A stretch of DNA of 64,000 nt from Novosphingobium terrae (GCF_017163935.1 NZ_JABVZR010000001.1:434001-498000); one strand, 5' to 3'; positions 50,777-62,856 are shown, counted from the stretch's first letter. Numbers and translations: made by a program. The notes: generated by a model from the sequence alone, not told the origin.

Positions 50777-51498
50777 ACTTCTCTATCCCCCTCACGCGGC
50801 GCGAGAGTGTGGCACAGTTGCGCGGCCAGCGCCAGCAGGCTGCGATCCTCCGGCTTGGGCGCCGTGTGGATGGAGCCCCAGCCTTGCCCTGCCGCCTGCG
50901 TGACACGCGGGCCGATGGTGGCGAGATGGAGGCGCTGGCGGGGCAACGCAAGCCGGTCGATCTCGGCGGCGAAATGGCTGGCGGCTTGCGCGGAATGGAG
51001 CGCAACCACCACGGCGGGCAGGGCGTAGGTCAGGATCAGCCGGGCGATGGCGGAGGGCAGCGGCAGCGGCACGGCGCCATAGACCACCCGCTCGATCAGG
51101 CGGACATGGGGCGGCGGGGAGAGTGCCACGCGCTCCTGCCCGGCGAGGCGCAGCAGGCGCGGGTGAGCGATGGGCACCTGATCAAAGACCGATTGCAGGC
51201 CCCCCGTGCCGATGGCAGCCACCTGCAGCCCGGCCTTCAGGGTGGCCTCGGCTGTGGCCTCGCCCACGACATAGGCAGGCTTGGCGGCATAGTGAGCGAG
51301 GGCGGGGCCGGCATGGCGCAGGGCATTGGCGCTGCCGATCAGCAGGGCATCGACCTCGGCGGGATCGGGGGCCTGCCAGGCGAAGATCTCGATGGCGAAA
51401 AGCGGTGACGCTACTGCCTGCACCCCCAGCGCTGCGGCGGCAGCGCAACTGGCGGCATTGCCCGGTTCGGGCCGCAGGATCAGCAGCGGCGGTATCAC
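50773..51498 (-). CDS. hemD: Uroporphyrinogen-III synthase HemD
   Basis: 241 aa, HemD-type two-domain sequence: ILRPEPGN start, DALLIGSANALRHAGPALA, AYVVGEATAEATLKAG and late VTQAAGQGWG. Conservation in HemD is low, but coupling to hemC by a 4-bp overlap supports it. It closes and inverts the last ring of the linear tetrapyrrole. Confidence 0.88.
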   Translation of the reverse strand: MIPPLLILRPEPGNAASCAAAAALGVQAVASPLFAIEIFAWQAPDPAEVDALLIGSANALRHAGPALAHYAAKPAYVVGEATAEATLKAGLQVAAIGTGGLQSVFDQVPIAHPRLLRLAGQERVALSPPPHVRLIERVVYGAVPLPLPSAIARLILTYALPAVVVALHSAQAASHFAAEIDRLALPRQRLHLATIGPRVTQAAGQGWGSIHTAPKPEDRSLLALAAQLCHTLAPREGDREV

Positions 51499-52478
51499 CT
51501 GCCGGGGCCTGAGAAATGATCGGTGATGGCGGCGGGCGAGCGCTCCAGCAGATCACGGGCCAGCGCCGCCACAGGGGCGTGATCGCCGGGGGTGAAGCGG
51601 GTTTCGCCCGCCACGCGCGCGGCGCCATCGGGGCTGAACAGGGCGGCGGTGAGGTGGATCTGCTCACCCTCGGGTTTGGTCAGCACGGCCAGCGCGCTGT
51701 GGCAGTTGCCGCCCAGCGCGGCCAGCAGAGCGCGCTCGGCCAGCACGGCGTGGCGGCTGGGCGCATGGTCGATGGCGGAGAGCAGAGCGATGGTGGCGGC
51801 ATCGTCGCTGCGGCATTCCACCGCGATGGCGCCCTGGCCCGAGGCGGGCAGGAAGGTCGCCTCATCCAGCGGCGTGCCCACATTCTCATGCCCCAGCCGG
51901 TTGAGCCCGGCCATGGCCAGCAGCGTGGCATCGGCCTCTCCGGCTTCCAGCTTGCCAAGCCGGGTGGCGACATTGCCGCGAAAGGGCACGATCCGCAGAT
52001 CGGGGCGCAGATGGAGCATCTGCGCCGCCCGGCGCGGCGCGCAGGTGCCAAGGCGCGCGCCCTGCGGCAGCGCCTCGATGGATGCGGCACCGACCAGACA
52101 ATCGCGCACATCCTCACGAGGAAGAATTGCCGCCATGGTCAGCACATCGGGGCGGATCGTTTCGACATCCTTCAGGCTGTGGACGGCAAAGTCGATCTCA
52201 TGCTCATGCAGCCAGCCGTCCAGCTCCTTGGTCCACAGCGCCTTGCCGCCGACATCGGCCAGCGGGCCCTTGATCTTGTCCGCGCTGGCGGTGACGGGGA
52301 CGATGGAGATCGCCGCCTCATCCCAGCCATGGGCGGCGCAGAGGCGCGCGCGCACCTCATGGGCCTGCGCCATGGCCAGAGGCGAGGCGCGGGTGCCAAG
52401 GCGCAAAGAGCGATCGGGCGCGCGATCAGAGTGTGGCATAAAGGCTGCGGTTTTCGGGGCTGGATGCGTATCGACCAT
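51495..52478 (-). CDS. hemC: Porphobilinogen deaminase HemC
   Basis: 327 aa; an internal ATG at 52439 would give 314, nearer the norm. It has [31 protein letters not shown] and the cofactor cysteine in [10 protein letters not shown] (Cys259). The usual GTSSLRR is GTCAPRR here. HemC joins four porphobilinogens using a dipyrromethane cofactor. It is divergent from tsaD. Confidence 0.95.
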   Translation of the reverse strand: MVDTHPAPKTAAFMPHSDRAPDRSLRLGTRASPLAMAQAHEVRARLCAAHGWDEAAISIVPVTASADKIKGPLADVGGKALWTKELDGWLHEHEIDFAVHSLKDVETIRPDVLTMAAILPREDVRDCLVGAASIEALPQGARLGTCAPRRAAQMLHLRPDLRIVPFRGNVATRLGKLEAGEADATLLAMAGLNRLGHENVGTPLDEATFLPASGQGAIAVECRSDDAATIALLSAIDHAPSRHAVLAERALLAALGGNCHSALAVLTKPEGEQIHLTAALFSPDGAARVAGETRFTPGDHAPVAALARDLLERSPAAITDHFSGPGR

Positions 52479-52591
52479 GGGTGCTTGTGCTAATGGGCAA
52501 TCTCGCTAAGGGGAAGCGGCTGAGCACCTTCTTCTCGCAAAAACCGGCCCATTCTCGGAAAATTGCGGGCCAGCTTCGGAAAAACGACGTC

Positions 52592-53638
52592 TTGACGATC
52601 ATTCTCGGCATAGAATCCTCCTGCGATGAAACTGCCGCCGCGCTGGTCAGCGACGGGCGGGTGATCCTTGCCCAGCATATTGCCAGTCAGGATGAACAGC
52701 ACCGCCCCTATGGCGGCGTGGTGCCCGAGATCGCCGCCCGCGCCCATGCCGAGCGCATTGCGCCGATGATCGAGGCCACGCTGGCCGATGCGGGCATGTC
52801 TCTGGCCGATGTCGATGCCATTGCCGCCACGGCGGGGCCGGGGCTGATCGGCGGCGTGATGGTCGGGCTGGTGACGGCCAAGGCGCTGGCGATGGCCAGC
52901 GGCAAGCCCTTGCTGGCGGTCAACCATCTGGAGGGGCATGCGCTTTCCCCGCGTCTGGCCGATGGCGACTTATCCTTTCCTTACCTGCTGTTGCTGGTGA
53001 GTGGCGGCCATTGCCAGATCCTCTGGGTTGAGGGTGTGGGCCAGTACAAGCGCCTTGCCACCACCATCGACGATGCGCTGGGCGAGGCCTTTGACAAAAC
53101 CGCCAAGATTCTGGGTCTGGGCTATCCCGGCGGCCCTGCGGTGGAGCGTCTGGCCGCCACGGGTCATGCCAAGGCGGTGCCTCTGCCGCGCCCGCTGCTG
53201 GGCAGCGCAGAACCGCATTTCTCCTTCGCGGGCCTGAAAAGCGCCGTGCTGCGCGCCAAGCAGGCGGGCATTCATCAGGATGCCGATATCGCCGCCGCCT
53301 TCCAGCAGGCCGCCATCGATTGCGTGCTGGACCGCCTGAAGCGCGCCATGGACGGGCTGGGCGAGCAGCTTGCCCGCGCCGATGCTCTGGTTGTGGCGGG
53401 CGGCGTTGCGGCCAATAAGGCGATTCGCGGCAGCCTTGAAACTCTGGCTGGCGACCGGGGCTTGCGCTTCGTCGCGCCGCCGCTTGCGCTGTGCACCGAT
53501 AATGCCGCCATGATCGCCTGGGCGGGACTGGAACGATTCGGAACCGGGGTGAGCGATGGACTGGATGTGGCCGCAAGGCCGCGCTGGCCGCTCGACCCGG
53601 ATGCCAGCCCGGTGCGCGGGGCGGGGGTGAAGGCATGA
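52592..53638 (+). CDS. tsaD: tRNA N6-threonylcarbamoyladenosine synthase subunit TsaD
   Basis: 348 aa from a TTG at 52592 ([14 protein letters not shown]), giving the usual family start; an ATG at 52493 would add 33 residues without family counterpart. Metal-binding HLEGHA and ATP-binding [31 protein letters not shown] are present. TsaD transfers threonylcarbamoyl to A37 of ANN-reading tRNAs. It overlaps gpsA by 4 bp. Confidence 0.95.
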   Translation: MTIILGIESSCDETAAALVSDGRVILAQHIASQDEQHRPYGGVVPEIAARAHAERIAPMIEATLADAGMSLADVDAIAATAGPGLIGGVMVGLVTAKALAMASGKPLLAVNHLEGHALSPRLADGDLSFPYLLLLVSGGHCQILWVEGVGQYKRLATTIDDALGEAFDKTAKILGLGYPGGPAVERLAATGHAKAVPLPRPLLGSAEPHFSFAGLKSAVLRAKQAGIHQDADIAAAFQQAAIDCVLDRLKRAMDGLGEQLARADALVVAGGVAANKAIRGSLETLAGDRGLRFVAPPLALCTDNAAMIAWAGLERFGTGVSDGLDVAARPRWPLDPDASPVRGAGVKA

Positions 53639-54666
53639 CCGGGATTTTGGCGGTGGACGCCCGGATCGGCGTGATCGGCGCGGGTGCCTGGGGCACCGCG
53701 CTGGCCACCATGCTGGCCGCCGATGGCACGCCTGTCGCACTGTGGGCGCGCAGCCCGGCGCTTGCCGAAGAGATCAACACCACGCGGGTGAACAGCGCCT
53801 ATCTGAATGGCGTCACGCTGGCGCCGACCATCGCCGCCACCAGCGATCTGGCGCAACTGGCCGACAAGCAGGTGCTGCTGGTGGTTTGCCCGGCGCAGCA
53901 TCTGGGCAAGGTGCTGGGCGGACTGCCTGCCAGTTCCGCGCCGCGCGATCTGGTGCTCTGCGCCAAGGGGATCGAGGCGGGCTCGGGCCGGTTGATGAAC
54001 GATGTGGCGCGTGCCGCCGCGCCGAACGATCGCCTTGCGGTGCTGTCCGGCCCCACCTTCGCGCGCGAAGTGGCGATGGGCCTGCCCACTGCCATCACTT
54101 TGGCCTGCGCGGATGGCGAGCCGCAGTGGAAGCGCCTCTCCGCCGCCATCGCGCGCCCGGCCTTCCGCCCCTATTATTCCGATGACATCACCGGCGCCGA
54201 GATCGGCGGCGCGATCAAGAACGTGCTGGCCATCGCCTGCGGCGTGGTCGAGGGGCTGGGGCTGGGCGAGAATGCCCGCGCCGCCCTGATCGCGCGCGGC
54301 TATGCCGAAATGGCGCGTTTCGGTGCCATGAAGGGCGCGCGCGCCGATACGCTTTCAGGCCTCTCGGGCATGGGCGATCTGGTGCTGACCTGCGCCAGCC
54401 GCGCCAGCCGCAACTATGCGCTGGGCTTCGCGCTGGGGCAGGGCATGACCATGGCTGAGGCGCTGGCCGGCAAGGCGACCGTCGCCGAGGGTTCGCACAC
54501 CGCCCCGGTGCTGCGCGATCTGGCGCAGGCCTCGGGCGTGTCCATGCCGATTGTCGAGGCTGTCTGCCGCCTGCTGGCCGGAGAAGCACCCGCCCATGCC
54601 GTGGTGACCGATCTGCTGGCCCGCCCGCTCAAGGCCGAACAGGCCGGACGGGAGCAGGGTGACTGA
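53635..54666 (+). CDS. gpsA: Glycerol-3-phosphate dehydrogenase [NAD(P)+] GpsA
   Basis: 343 aa. NAD-binding [18 protein letters not shown], the catalytic-lysine segment [20 protein letters not shown] and [10 protein letters not shown] are all clear. It makes sn-glycerol 3-phosphate for phospholipids. It follows tsaD with a 4-bp overlap and overlaps the flippase gene by 8 bp. Confidence 0.96.
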   Translation: MTGILAVDARIGVIGAGAWGTALATMLAADGTPVALWARSPALAEEINTTRVNSAYLNGVTLAPTIAATSDLAQLADKQVLLVVCPAQHLGKVLGGLPASSAPRDLVLCAKGIEAGSGRLMNDVARAAAPNDRLAVLSGPTFAREVAMGLPTAITLACADGEPQWKRLSAAIARPAFRPYYSDDITGAEIGGAIKNVLAIACGVVEGLGLGENARAALIARGYAEMARFGAMKGARADTLSGLSGMGDLVLTCASRASRNYALGFALGQGMTMAEALAGKATVAEGSHTAPVLRDLAQASGVSMPIVEAVCRLLAGEAPAHAVVTDLLARPLKAEQAGREQGD

Positions 54667-56269
54667 CCCCATGCCTCACAGTGCTTCCCCCCACACTGTT
54701 CCCGCCGCTGCTGCCGATGATCTCCCGCTGAACGGCGGCGGTGCAGAGGCAATGCGCGACGCCGATGGCCAGAAGGACATGACCGCGCTGGCCAAGGGCG
54801 GGCGTACCAATTTCCTTGGCTTTCTCACGCGTTTGGCGGGCAATCTGCCCTTCTTCTTCATTTCGGGCCGCCTCTATGGCGCGGCGGCTCTGGGCCGCTA
54901 TGCCTATGCGGTGTTTATCGTTCAGCTGGCGGCGCAGCTCTGCACGCTGGGCCAGAAGCGCGGCATCGCCCAGCAGCTGGCCGAGGAAAAGCAGCATCCT
55001 GCCAACATCGTGGCCGATGGGTTGCTGCTTTCGCTGATGCTGTCGGCGGCGGCGGCACTGTTCCTGTGGTTCGTGCCCGCGCCGATGTTCCCCAGCGGCA
55101 ATTATACCGATCTTGACCGCCTGCTGGTGCTGACGATCTTCCCCACCGCCTTTGGCGATATCACGCTGGCCGCGCTGGCCTATCGTTACGATATCGCCAC
55201 CACGGTAAGGGCGCGCTCCATCGTGGAGCCGTGGTCGCTCTCGATCTCCGCCGGGCTGCTCTATCTGGCCGGGACCTGGAGCTGGTTCGACATTCTGAAG
55301 GATAGCGGCCTGTCGATGGCCTATATCATCTCGATCTTCGCCTCTGCGGTGGCGATGATCGGGCCGTTGATCCGTTCCTATGGCTGGCCCCGGCAGTGGC
55401 GCCCCCATCCGCTGAAGCTGGGGCGGCTGGCGTTGGAGAACACGCCGCTGGCCGTGGCCGATGCCGTGGAATGGGGCACGCGCAAGCTCGATATCGCCAT
55501 TCTGGGTATTTTCGCCACGCCGACCTCGGTGGGCGTCTATTATGTGGCACAGCAATTCGCCAGCCTGCCGCAGAAGCTGAAGACCAGCTTCGAGCCGCTG
55601 CTGGGCCCGGCCATCACCCGCAATCTGCGCGAAAACAATTACGCCGGCATCGCCCGGCAGGTGAGCCAGGTGGGCTTCTGGATTACGGCGGCGCAGGTCG
55701 GCATCGCTCTGGCGTTGGGTATCCCCGGGCGCGGCGTGCTGGGGCTGACCGGGCCGCAATTCGTCGGCGGCCTTGGCGCGCTGTGCTTCCTGCTGGGCGC
55801 CGAGGTCAGCGCGGCGCCGGCGGTGGTCTCCGAGGCGGCGCTGATCTACATTGCCCCCATGCGCAATCTCTTCGTTTCGGTGGCGACCATCGGCCTGCAG
55901 GCCGTGCTGACCATAACGGGCATGTATATCGACCGCGCCTTCGGCCTCGACGAGATGGATCAGGCGAGCAGCGCGGCGGGGGCCCTGATGGTCACGCTGC
56001 TGATTGCCTCCATCGTCAAGTCGCGACTGTTGTCGCGGCGCCTGAAGATGCCGATCAGCACCTGGCGCTGGCCGCTGGCGGGGGCGGGGCTGGTGGCCTC
56101 GCTGCTGGGCTGGGCCATCGTGACCTGGCTGCCCGAGGCGTGGCAGATCGGCTTTGGCGTGCCCGCCATTCTGGCAAGCTATTGCGCGGTGATCTGGCAC
56201 TTCGGCTTCGGCCCCGACGACCGCATGCTGTTCCGCCGCCAGCCCGCTGCGCAAGAGCAGACAGGCTGA
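54659..56269 (+). CDS. Polysaccharide/oligosaccharide flippase (Wzx-like, MOP superfamily)
   Basis: 536 aa with about 12-14 membrane helices. The N-terminal 45 residues are soluble and a start at a later Met (54672) is possible. FLTRLAGNLPFFFISGRLYG with ALGRYAYAVFIVQL and GVYYVAQQFASLPQKLKTSF are typical of polysaccharide-export flippases. The substrate is unknown: no glycosyltransferases are adjacent. Confidence 0.85.
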   Translation: MTDPMPHSASPHTVPAAAADDLPLNGGGAEAMRDADGQKDMTALAKGGRTNFLGFLTRLAGNLPFFFISGRLYGAAALGRYAYAVFIVQLAAQLCTLGQKRGIAQQLAEEKQHPANIVADGLLLSLMLSAAAALFLWFVPAPMFPSGNYTDLDRLLVLTIFPTAFGDITLAALAYRYDIATTVRARSIVEPWSLSISAGLLYLAGTWSWFDILKDSGLSMAYIISIFASAVAMIGPLIRSYGWPRQWRPHPLKLGRLALENTPLAVADAVEWGTRKLDIAILGIFATPTSVGVYYVAQQFASLPQKLKTSFEPLLGPAITRNLRENNYAGIARQVSQVGFWITAAQVGIALALGIPGRGVLGLTGPQFVGGLGALCFLLGAEVSAAPAVVSEAALIYIAPMRNLFVSVATIGLQAVLTITGMYIDRAFGLDEMDQASSAAGALMVTLLIASIVKSRLLSRRLKMPISTWRWPLAGAGLVASLLGWAIVTWLPEAWQIGFGVPAILASYCAVIWHFGFGPDDRMLFRRQPAAQEQTG

Positions 56270-57150
56270 TGGGCTGGCCCCGCGTTCTGGGTCGCTGGGC
56301 GCTGGGGCTGGGCGGATTGGCGCTATCCTTGGGACTCGGGCTGGGCGACGAGGTTACGCAGGGCGGGGCCATGGTCGGCTGGCTGAATGGCGAGGCGGCG
56401 CGGGCGATTGCCGCAGCAGGTGGCGCGGACGTCCATGCCCTGTTTCAGGACCGCCACGGCTGGTTCACCCGCCATGCCGTGCTGAGCGGCGGTGATGCCC
56501 TGCCTGACAATCAGCGCGCGAGGATCGCTCAGGCTGTGGCCGCTGTGCCGGGCATGGGCGGCGTCCATTGGGCCAGTGGCAGCCATAACCACGCCGCCGC
56601 CTCGACCGGCGCTGAAAGCCATGATTGCGCGGGCGATGTGACCGCCATCCTCAAAAGCCGCAGCATCCGCTTTGCCGACTCGAGCGCTGCCATCGATCCT
56701 GCCAGCCGCCGCGCGCTGGATGAGGTGGCCGCCGCGCTGCGCCCCTGCGCGGGCAGCGTGATCGCCATCACCGGCCACACCAATGCCAGCGGTGACGAGG
56801 GCTTCAACCTCAACCTCTCGCATGAGCGTGCCCTTGCCGTGCGCTACGCCCTTGGCCAGCGCGGCATCGATATCGCCGATCTGCGTGCCCGGGGCATGGG
56901 CTCGGCCAAGCCCGTGCCCGGCCTGACGCCCGAGGATGTGGCCAACCGCCGCATCGAGTTTTCGGTGATCGCCCCGGTCAGTCTTGAGCCGACTTTGGTC
57001 GATCAGCCGGGCGCCGAACCTGCACGCGGCGGGGACGCACTTTCTCCCATGCCGCTGTGGCTGGAAATTGCCGCTTTGTCGGCCTTGACCTATACTCTGG
57101 GGCTGGGCATCGGATGGGCGCTGTGGGGGCGGCGCATCCGCGCTGCCTGA
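56269..57150 (+). CDS. Membrane-anchored OmpA-like protein with BON-like region
   Basis: 293 aa, ATG overlapping the flippase stop (TGATG). An N-terminal helix (about 10-28), a BON-like segment (ALFQDRHGWFTRHAVLSGGD through PGMGGVHW), an OmpA-type domain (IRFADSSAAIDPASRRALDE; ITGHTNASGDEGFNLNLSHE; NRRIEF) and a C-terminal helix (LWLEIAALSALTYTLGLGIG). The OmpA fold between two membrane anchors resembles ArfA-like proteins rather than porins. A long upstream frame through the flippase gene is an artefact. Confidence 0.8.
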   Translation: MGWPRVLGRWALGLGGLALSLGLGLGDEVTQGGAMVGWLNGEAARAIAAAGGADVHALFQDRHGWFTRHAVLSGGDALPDNQRARIAQAVAAVPGMGGVHWASGSHNHAAASTGAESHDCAGDVTAILKSRSIRFADSSAAIDPASRRALDEVAAALRPCAGSVIAITGHTNASGDEGFNLNLSHERALAVRYALGQRGIDIADLRARGMGSAKPVPGLTPEDVANRRIEFSVIAPVSLEPTLVDQPGAEPARGGDALSPMPLWLEIAALSALTYTLGLGIGWALWGRRIRAA

Positions 57151-57178
57151 CGCAAGATTTTCCTGAAGGACGCCCGCG

Positions 57179-57811
57179 ATGCAGACGATAATTCAAACCA
57201 ACGCCCTGGCCTTCGGCATCGTGCTGGTGGTCGGGCTGATCGTGGCATGGCTGCTCTGGGGCCGCAAGAAACCGGTCCGCGAGCGCCACCGCAGCGCCGA
57301 CGTGCTGGACGAGGGCGCCGGCCCCGCCAAGCGCAACCAGGCCTTTATCGATGCCCCCAGCGCCGCATCGCGCGTGGACCTGCGCGAGGCGGCGGGCGTT
57401 TCGGCGGCCCTTGGCGGCAGCGGTGCGAATCTGGGCGGGCTGGGCGATGTGGCGGCCTTTGCCGCCGCCGCCGAGGTTGCCTCCGCTCACGAGGAAGTGG
57501 CCGAGGTGGTGACCGCGCCGGTGGTGCATGAGGTTGAGGCCGCGCCTGTGCCTGCTGCTGCTTCCGCTGCCGGGGGCGATGATCTGACGCGCTTGAAGGG
57601 CGTGGGGCCTAAGCTCTCGGCGCGGCTGAAGGAGTTGGGCGTGGTCAGCTTTGCGCAGATTGCGGGCTGGTCGGAGGCTGATCTGGCGGCAGTGGATGCC
57701 CAGCTGGGCACCTTCGCCGGGCGGCCCAAGCGCGATAGCTGGATCGAGCAGGCCGGGTTCTTGGCCTCCGGCGATGTGGCCGGGTATGAGGCCAAGTTCG
57801 GGAAGTTGTAA
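57179..57811 (+). CDS. Membrane-anchored helix-hairpin-helix protein
   Basis: 210 aa. One N-terminal membrane helix (AFGIVLVVGLIVAWLLWGRK), an Ala/Glu-rich linker, and a C-terminal helix-hairpin-helix domain (LTRLKGVGPKLSARLKELGV; SFAQIAGWSEADLAAVDAQL). Proteins of this kind are annotated as COG3743, sometimes as an H3TH-type nuclease-like domain. DNA or RNA binding near the membrane is possible, but nothing here shows the substrate. Confidence 0.78.
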   Translation: MQTIIQTNALAFGIVLVVGLIVAWLLWGRKKPVRERHRSADVLDEGAGPAKRNQAFIDAPSAASRVDLREAAGVSAALGGSGANLGGLGDVAAFAAAAEVASAHEEVAEVVTAPVVHEVEAAPVPAAASAAGGDDLTRLKGVGPKLSARLKELGVVSFAQIAGWSEADLAAVDAQLGTFAGRPKRDSWIEQAGFLASGDVAGYEAKFGKL

Positions 57812-57830
57812 GAAGGGGTGAAGGGTAGAA

Positions 57831-58059
57831 TGCGAGGGTCATAACCCTCGCGCTCCCTTTAGTGTCTACGTTGGCGCTTCGGGTTCGGCCATAGGGCTAA
57901 CGTCGCGGTGCCGCAGGCTCTAACGATAGAAAGGCGCCGGGGCTTCCTGCCTGCGGCGCCTTTTTGTTGCTCTGGTGGAGAGGTTGGGCGCCACGATAGG
58001 GCGCCACTGCCTTCTCGTCGGAAGACGTTATGGGAGCGCGAGGGGGTAACCCCCTCGCA
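57831..58059. repeat. Composite inverted intergenic repeat, copy E (opposite orientation)
   Basis: 229 bp between convergent genes (HhH protein and uvrB). The left half is an inverted alpha unit (its reverse complement matches the right half of copy B, with GGCCGAACCCGAAGCGC and ACGTAGACA) and the right half a beta unit (CGTCGGAAGACGTTATG). This is the arrangement of copies B and C turned round. The centre has become an intrinsic terminator (57931-57965). Confidence 0.88.
57931..57965 (+). terminator. Intrinsic terminator at the centre of repeat copy E
   Basis: AAGGCGCCG pairs with CGGCGCCTT around a 14-nt loop, followed by TTTTT. It lies 120 bp after the HhH-protein gene and terminates plus-strand transcripts before uvrB. 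Confidence 0.8.
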
Positions 58060-58064
58060 TCTTC

Positions 58065-60251
<2,187 letters not shown>

Positions 60252-60461
60252 GGGGAGGTTATGGGCGTTCGCCTATCGTTCCGCAAGGGTGGCGCGGATT
60301 TCCGAAGGCGAAATGCACCAGCCTTAAGAAAGTTGCGCGGGAGCCTGCCCCGAAAAAATAAGTTTCGCAAGTGCAGCAATGACCGCTTGGCAAGGCTTTC
60401 CCTTTGATGCAGCTTCCCCTGGCAAGGCGGCGTGCGGAGCCGCTTGCTGATTGGGGTGCCG
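60252..60461. other. Divergent intergenic region between uvrB and the ATP-grasp operon
   Basis: 210 bp. An AT-richer patch (GAAAAAATAAGTTTCGCAAG, 60341-60360) may hold promoters for one or both directions. No LexA-type GTTC-N7-GTTC box or other regulator site was recognised. Confidence 0.4.
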
Positions 60462-61895
60462 ATGACAACAACCACCTTCTCGCATTATGACGAGATGATT
60501 GATGGCCAGGGGCAGGTCCGCCCCGCCTATGCCGGCTATCGCGAGTGGTATGATGCGCAAGACCCGCGCTGGATGGTGAAGCAGGGCAAGCAGGCGGAGA
60601 GCTTTTTCCGCCGCACCGGCATCACCTTCAACGTCTATGGCGAGGATGCCGGGCAGGAGCGCCTGATCCCCTTCGACATGGTGCCGCGCATCGTCACCGC
60701 CAATGAGTGGAAGAAGCTCTCCATCGGCATCGAGCAGCGGGTGCGGGCGATCAACGCCTTCCTGCACGACCTCTATCACAAGCGCGAGATCGTGAAGGCG
60801 GGCAAATTCCCCGAGCGGCTGCTGAAAGGGAATGAGGCTTTCCTGCCCCAGATGGTGGGTTTTACGCCGCCCGGAGAGGTTTACACCCATATCGTCGGCA
60901 TCGATCTGGTCCGCACCGGGCCCGATGAGTTCATGGTGCTGGAGGACAATGCGCGCACGCCTAGCGGCGTCTCCTATATGCTGGAGAACCGCGAGACGAT
61001 GATGGCGATGTTCCCCGAGCTGTTCACCAAGGTGCAGGTGCAGCCGGTTTCGGATTATCCGCGCGCTTTGGCCCGCAGCCTTGCCGCCTGCGCCCCGCCT
61101 GCCGCCAATGGCCATCGCCCCACGGTGGCGGTGCTGACGCCGGGCATCTACAACTCGGCCTATTTCGAGCATGCCTTTCTGGCCGACCAGATGGGTGCGG
61201 AGCTGGTCGAGGGCGGGGATTTGCGGGTGGTCGATGGCCGGGTCTGCATGCGCACCACGCGGGGCTGGCAGGCGATCGATGTGCTGTACCGCCGCGTGGA
61301 CGACAATTTCCTCGATCCGCTGACGTTCAATCCCTCCAGCGTGCTGGGCATTCCCGGCATCATGGATGTCTATCGCGCGGGCGGGATCACCATCGCCAAT
61401 GCGCCGGGCACGGGCATTGCGGATGACAAGGCGATCTACTCCTTCATGCCCGAGATCGTGGAGTTCTACACCGGCGAGAAGCCGATCCTGAAAAACGTGC
61501 CGACATGGCGCTGCGCCGAAGCCGACAGTCTGGCTTACGTGCTGGATCACCTGCCCGAACTGGTGGTGAAGGAGGTGCATGGCAGCGGCGGCTATGGCAT
61601 GCTGATCGGGCCGACCAGCAGCAAGGCCGAGATTGCCGCCTTCGAAAAGAAACTGCGCGCAAGGCCGGAAAATTACATCGCCCAGCCTACGCTGTCGCTG
61701 TCCACCGTACCGATCTTTACCAAGGCGGGGCTGGCGCCGCGCCATGTCGATCTGCGGCCCTTTGTGCTGGTGTCGCCCAATGGGATCAACATCACGCCCG
61801 GTGGCCTCACGCGTGTGGCGCTGAAGAAAGGCTCGCTGGTGGTCAATTCCAGTCAGGGCGGGGGCACCAAGGATAGCTGGGTGTTGGCGGAATGA
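60462..61895 (+). CDS. Circularly permuted ATP-grasp protein (COG2308-type)
   Basis: 477 aa from ATG 60462 (MTTTTFSHYDEMID). Characteristic segments are EFMVLEDNARTPSGVSYMLE (about 159-178), GIYNSAYFEHAFLADQMGAE, the VVKEVHGSGGYGMLIGP nucleotide-binding loop (about 369-385) and NSSQGGGTKDSWVL at the end. This family is an ATP-dependent ligase predicted to form amide bonds on peptides. It starts the four-gene Anbu-type operon. Confidence 0.92.
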   Translation: MTTTTFSHYDEMIDGQGQVRPAYAGYREWYDAQDPRWMVKQGKQAESFFRRTGITFNVYGEDAGQERLIPFDMVPRIVTANEWKKLSIGIEQRVRAINAFLHDLYHKREIVKAGKFPERLLKGNEAFLPQMVGFTPPGEVYTHIVGIDLVRTGPDEFMVLEDNARTPSGVSYMLENRETMMAMFPELFTKVQVQPVSDYPRALARSLAACAPPAANGHRPTVAVLTPGIYNSAYFEHAFLADQMGAELVEGGDLRVVDGRVCMRTTRGWQAIDVLYRRVDDNFLDPLTFNPSSVLGIPGIMDVYRAGGITIANAPGTGIADDKAIYSFMPEIVEFYTGEKPILKNVPTWRCAEADSLAYVLDHLPELVVKEVHGSGGYGMLIGPTSSKAEIAAFEKKLRARPENYIAQPTLSLSTVPIFTKAGLAPRHVDLRPFVLVSPNGINITPGGLTRVALKKGSLVVNSSQGGGTKDSWVLAE

Positions 61896-61911
61896 TGGGG
61901 GGTAACGTCTG

Positions 61912-62856
61912 ATGCTGAGTCGTTCCGCCTGGGGCCTGTTCTGGATGTTCCGCTATCTGGAGCGCGCCGAAAACACCGCGCGCATGCTCGACGCGGGCTT
62001 CCGCATGGCGCTGACGCGTGGCCTCTCCGCCGCCAGCGAGGAATGGCGCAGCGTGCTGATCACGCTGGGGCTGGAGGAGTCCTTCGCCGCCACCGGCCTT
62101 GAGCACACCGGCCATATCATCACCAATTTCGTGCTGCGCTCGCCCGAGAATGCCGACAGCGTGCTGGCCATGATGGAGAATGCGCGCACCAACGCCCGCA
62201 TGGTCCGCACCGCCATCACGCGTGAGGTCTGGGAAGCGACCAATGAAAGCTGGATGATCCTGAAAGAGGTGCTGGCCCGCCCGGTGCGCGAGGCCGATCT
62301 GGGCGAGGCGCTGGACACCATCCGCCGCCAGACCATGCTGGTGCGCGGCGCGATGGAAGGCACCATGCTGCGCAATGACATCTACAATTTCGCCTATATG
62401 GGCACGCATATCGAGCGCGCCGACAACACCGCGCGCATCCTCGATGTGAAATACCATGTGCTGCTGCCGTCGCTGGCATGGGTCGGTTCGCGGCTGGACA
62501 ATGCCCAGTGGGAGATGGTGCTGCGCTCGGTCTCGGGCGAGCGGGCCTTTCGCTGGATGAATGCGGGCGCGCTGGACCCCAAGGGCATCGCGGAATTCCT
62601 GATCCTTGACGGGCGGTTCCCGCGTTCGCTGGCCTTCTGTTATGACAAGCTGGCCAGCAATATGGCCAGCCTGGCCTATGGCTATGGCGAGGCGGCGCCC
62701 TCGCATGAATTGCTCCGTCAGGCGAATGCCCGATTGCAACAGACCGGCATCGCGCAGATCTTCGAATTCGGTCTGCACGAATTCATCACCCAGTTCATCA
62801 ACACCAACCGCCAGATCGCCGACGCCATCGCCGCCGATTATCGCTTCACCGAATAG
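61912..62856 (+). CDS. Alpha-E domain protein (DUF403, COG2307-type)
   Basis: 314 aa, all-helical. It begins MLSRSAWGLFWMFRYLERAE, the usual alpha-E start, with repeated helix motifs GTHIERADNTARILDVKYH and ARTNARMVRTAITREVWEAT. It always travels with the circularly permuted ATP-grasp protein and is thought to act with it. It lies 16 bp after that gene. Confidence 0.92.
   Translation: MLSRSAWGLFWMFRYLERAENTARMLDAGFRMALTRGLSAASEEWRSVLITLGLEESFAATGLEHTGHIITNFVLRSPENADSVLAMMENARTNARMVRTAITREVWEATNESWMILKEVLARPVREADLGEALDTIRRQTMLVRGAMEGTMLRNDIYNFAYMGTHIERADNTARILDVKYHVLLPSLAWVGSRLDNAQWEMVLRSVSGERAFRWMNAGALDPKGIAEFLILDGRFPRSLAFCYDKLASNMASLAYGYGEAAPSHELLRQANARLQQTGIAQIFEFGLHEFITQFINTNRQIADAIAADYRFTE

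Noticed and set aside
55396..57150. 584-codon frame upstream-extending the OmpA-like gene
   Set aside because: The first ~290 codons run out of frame through the flippase gene; the real start is the ATG at 56269 overlapping the flippase stop.
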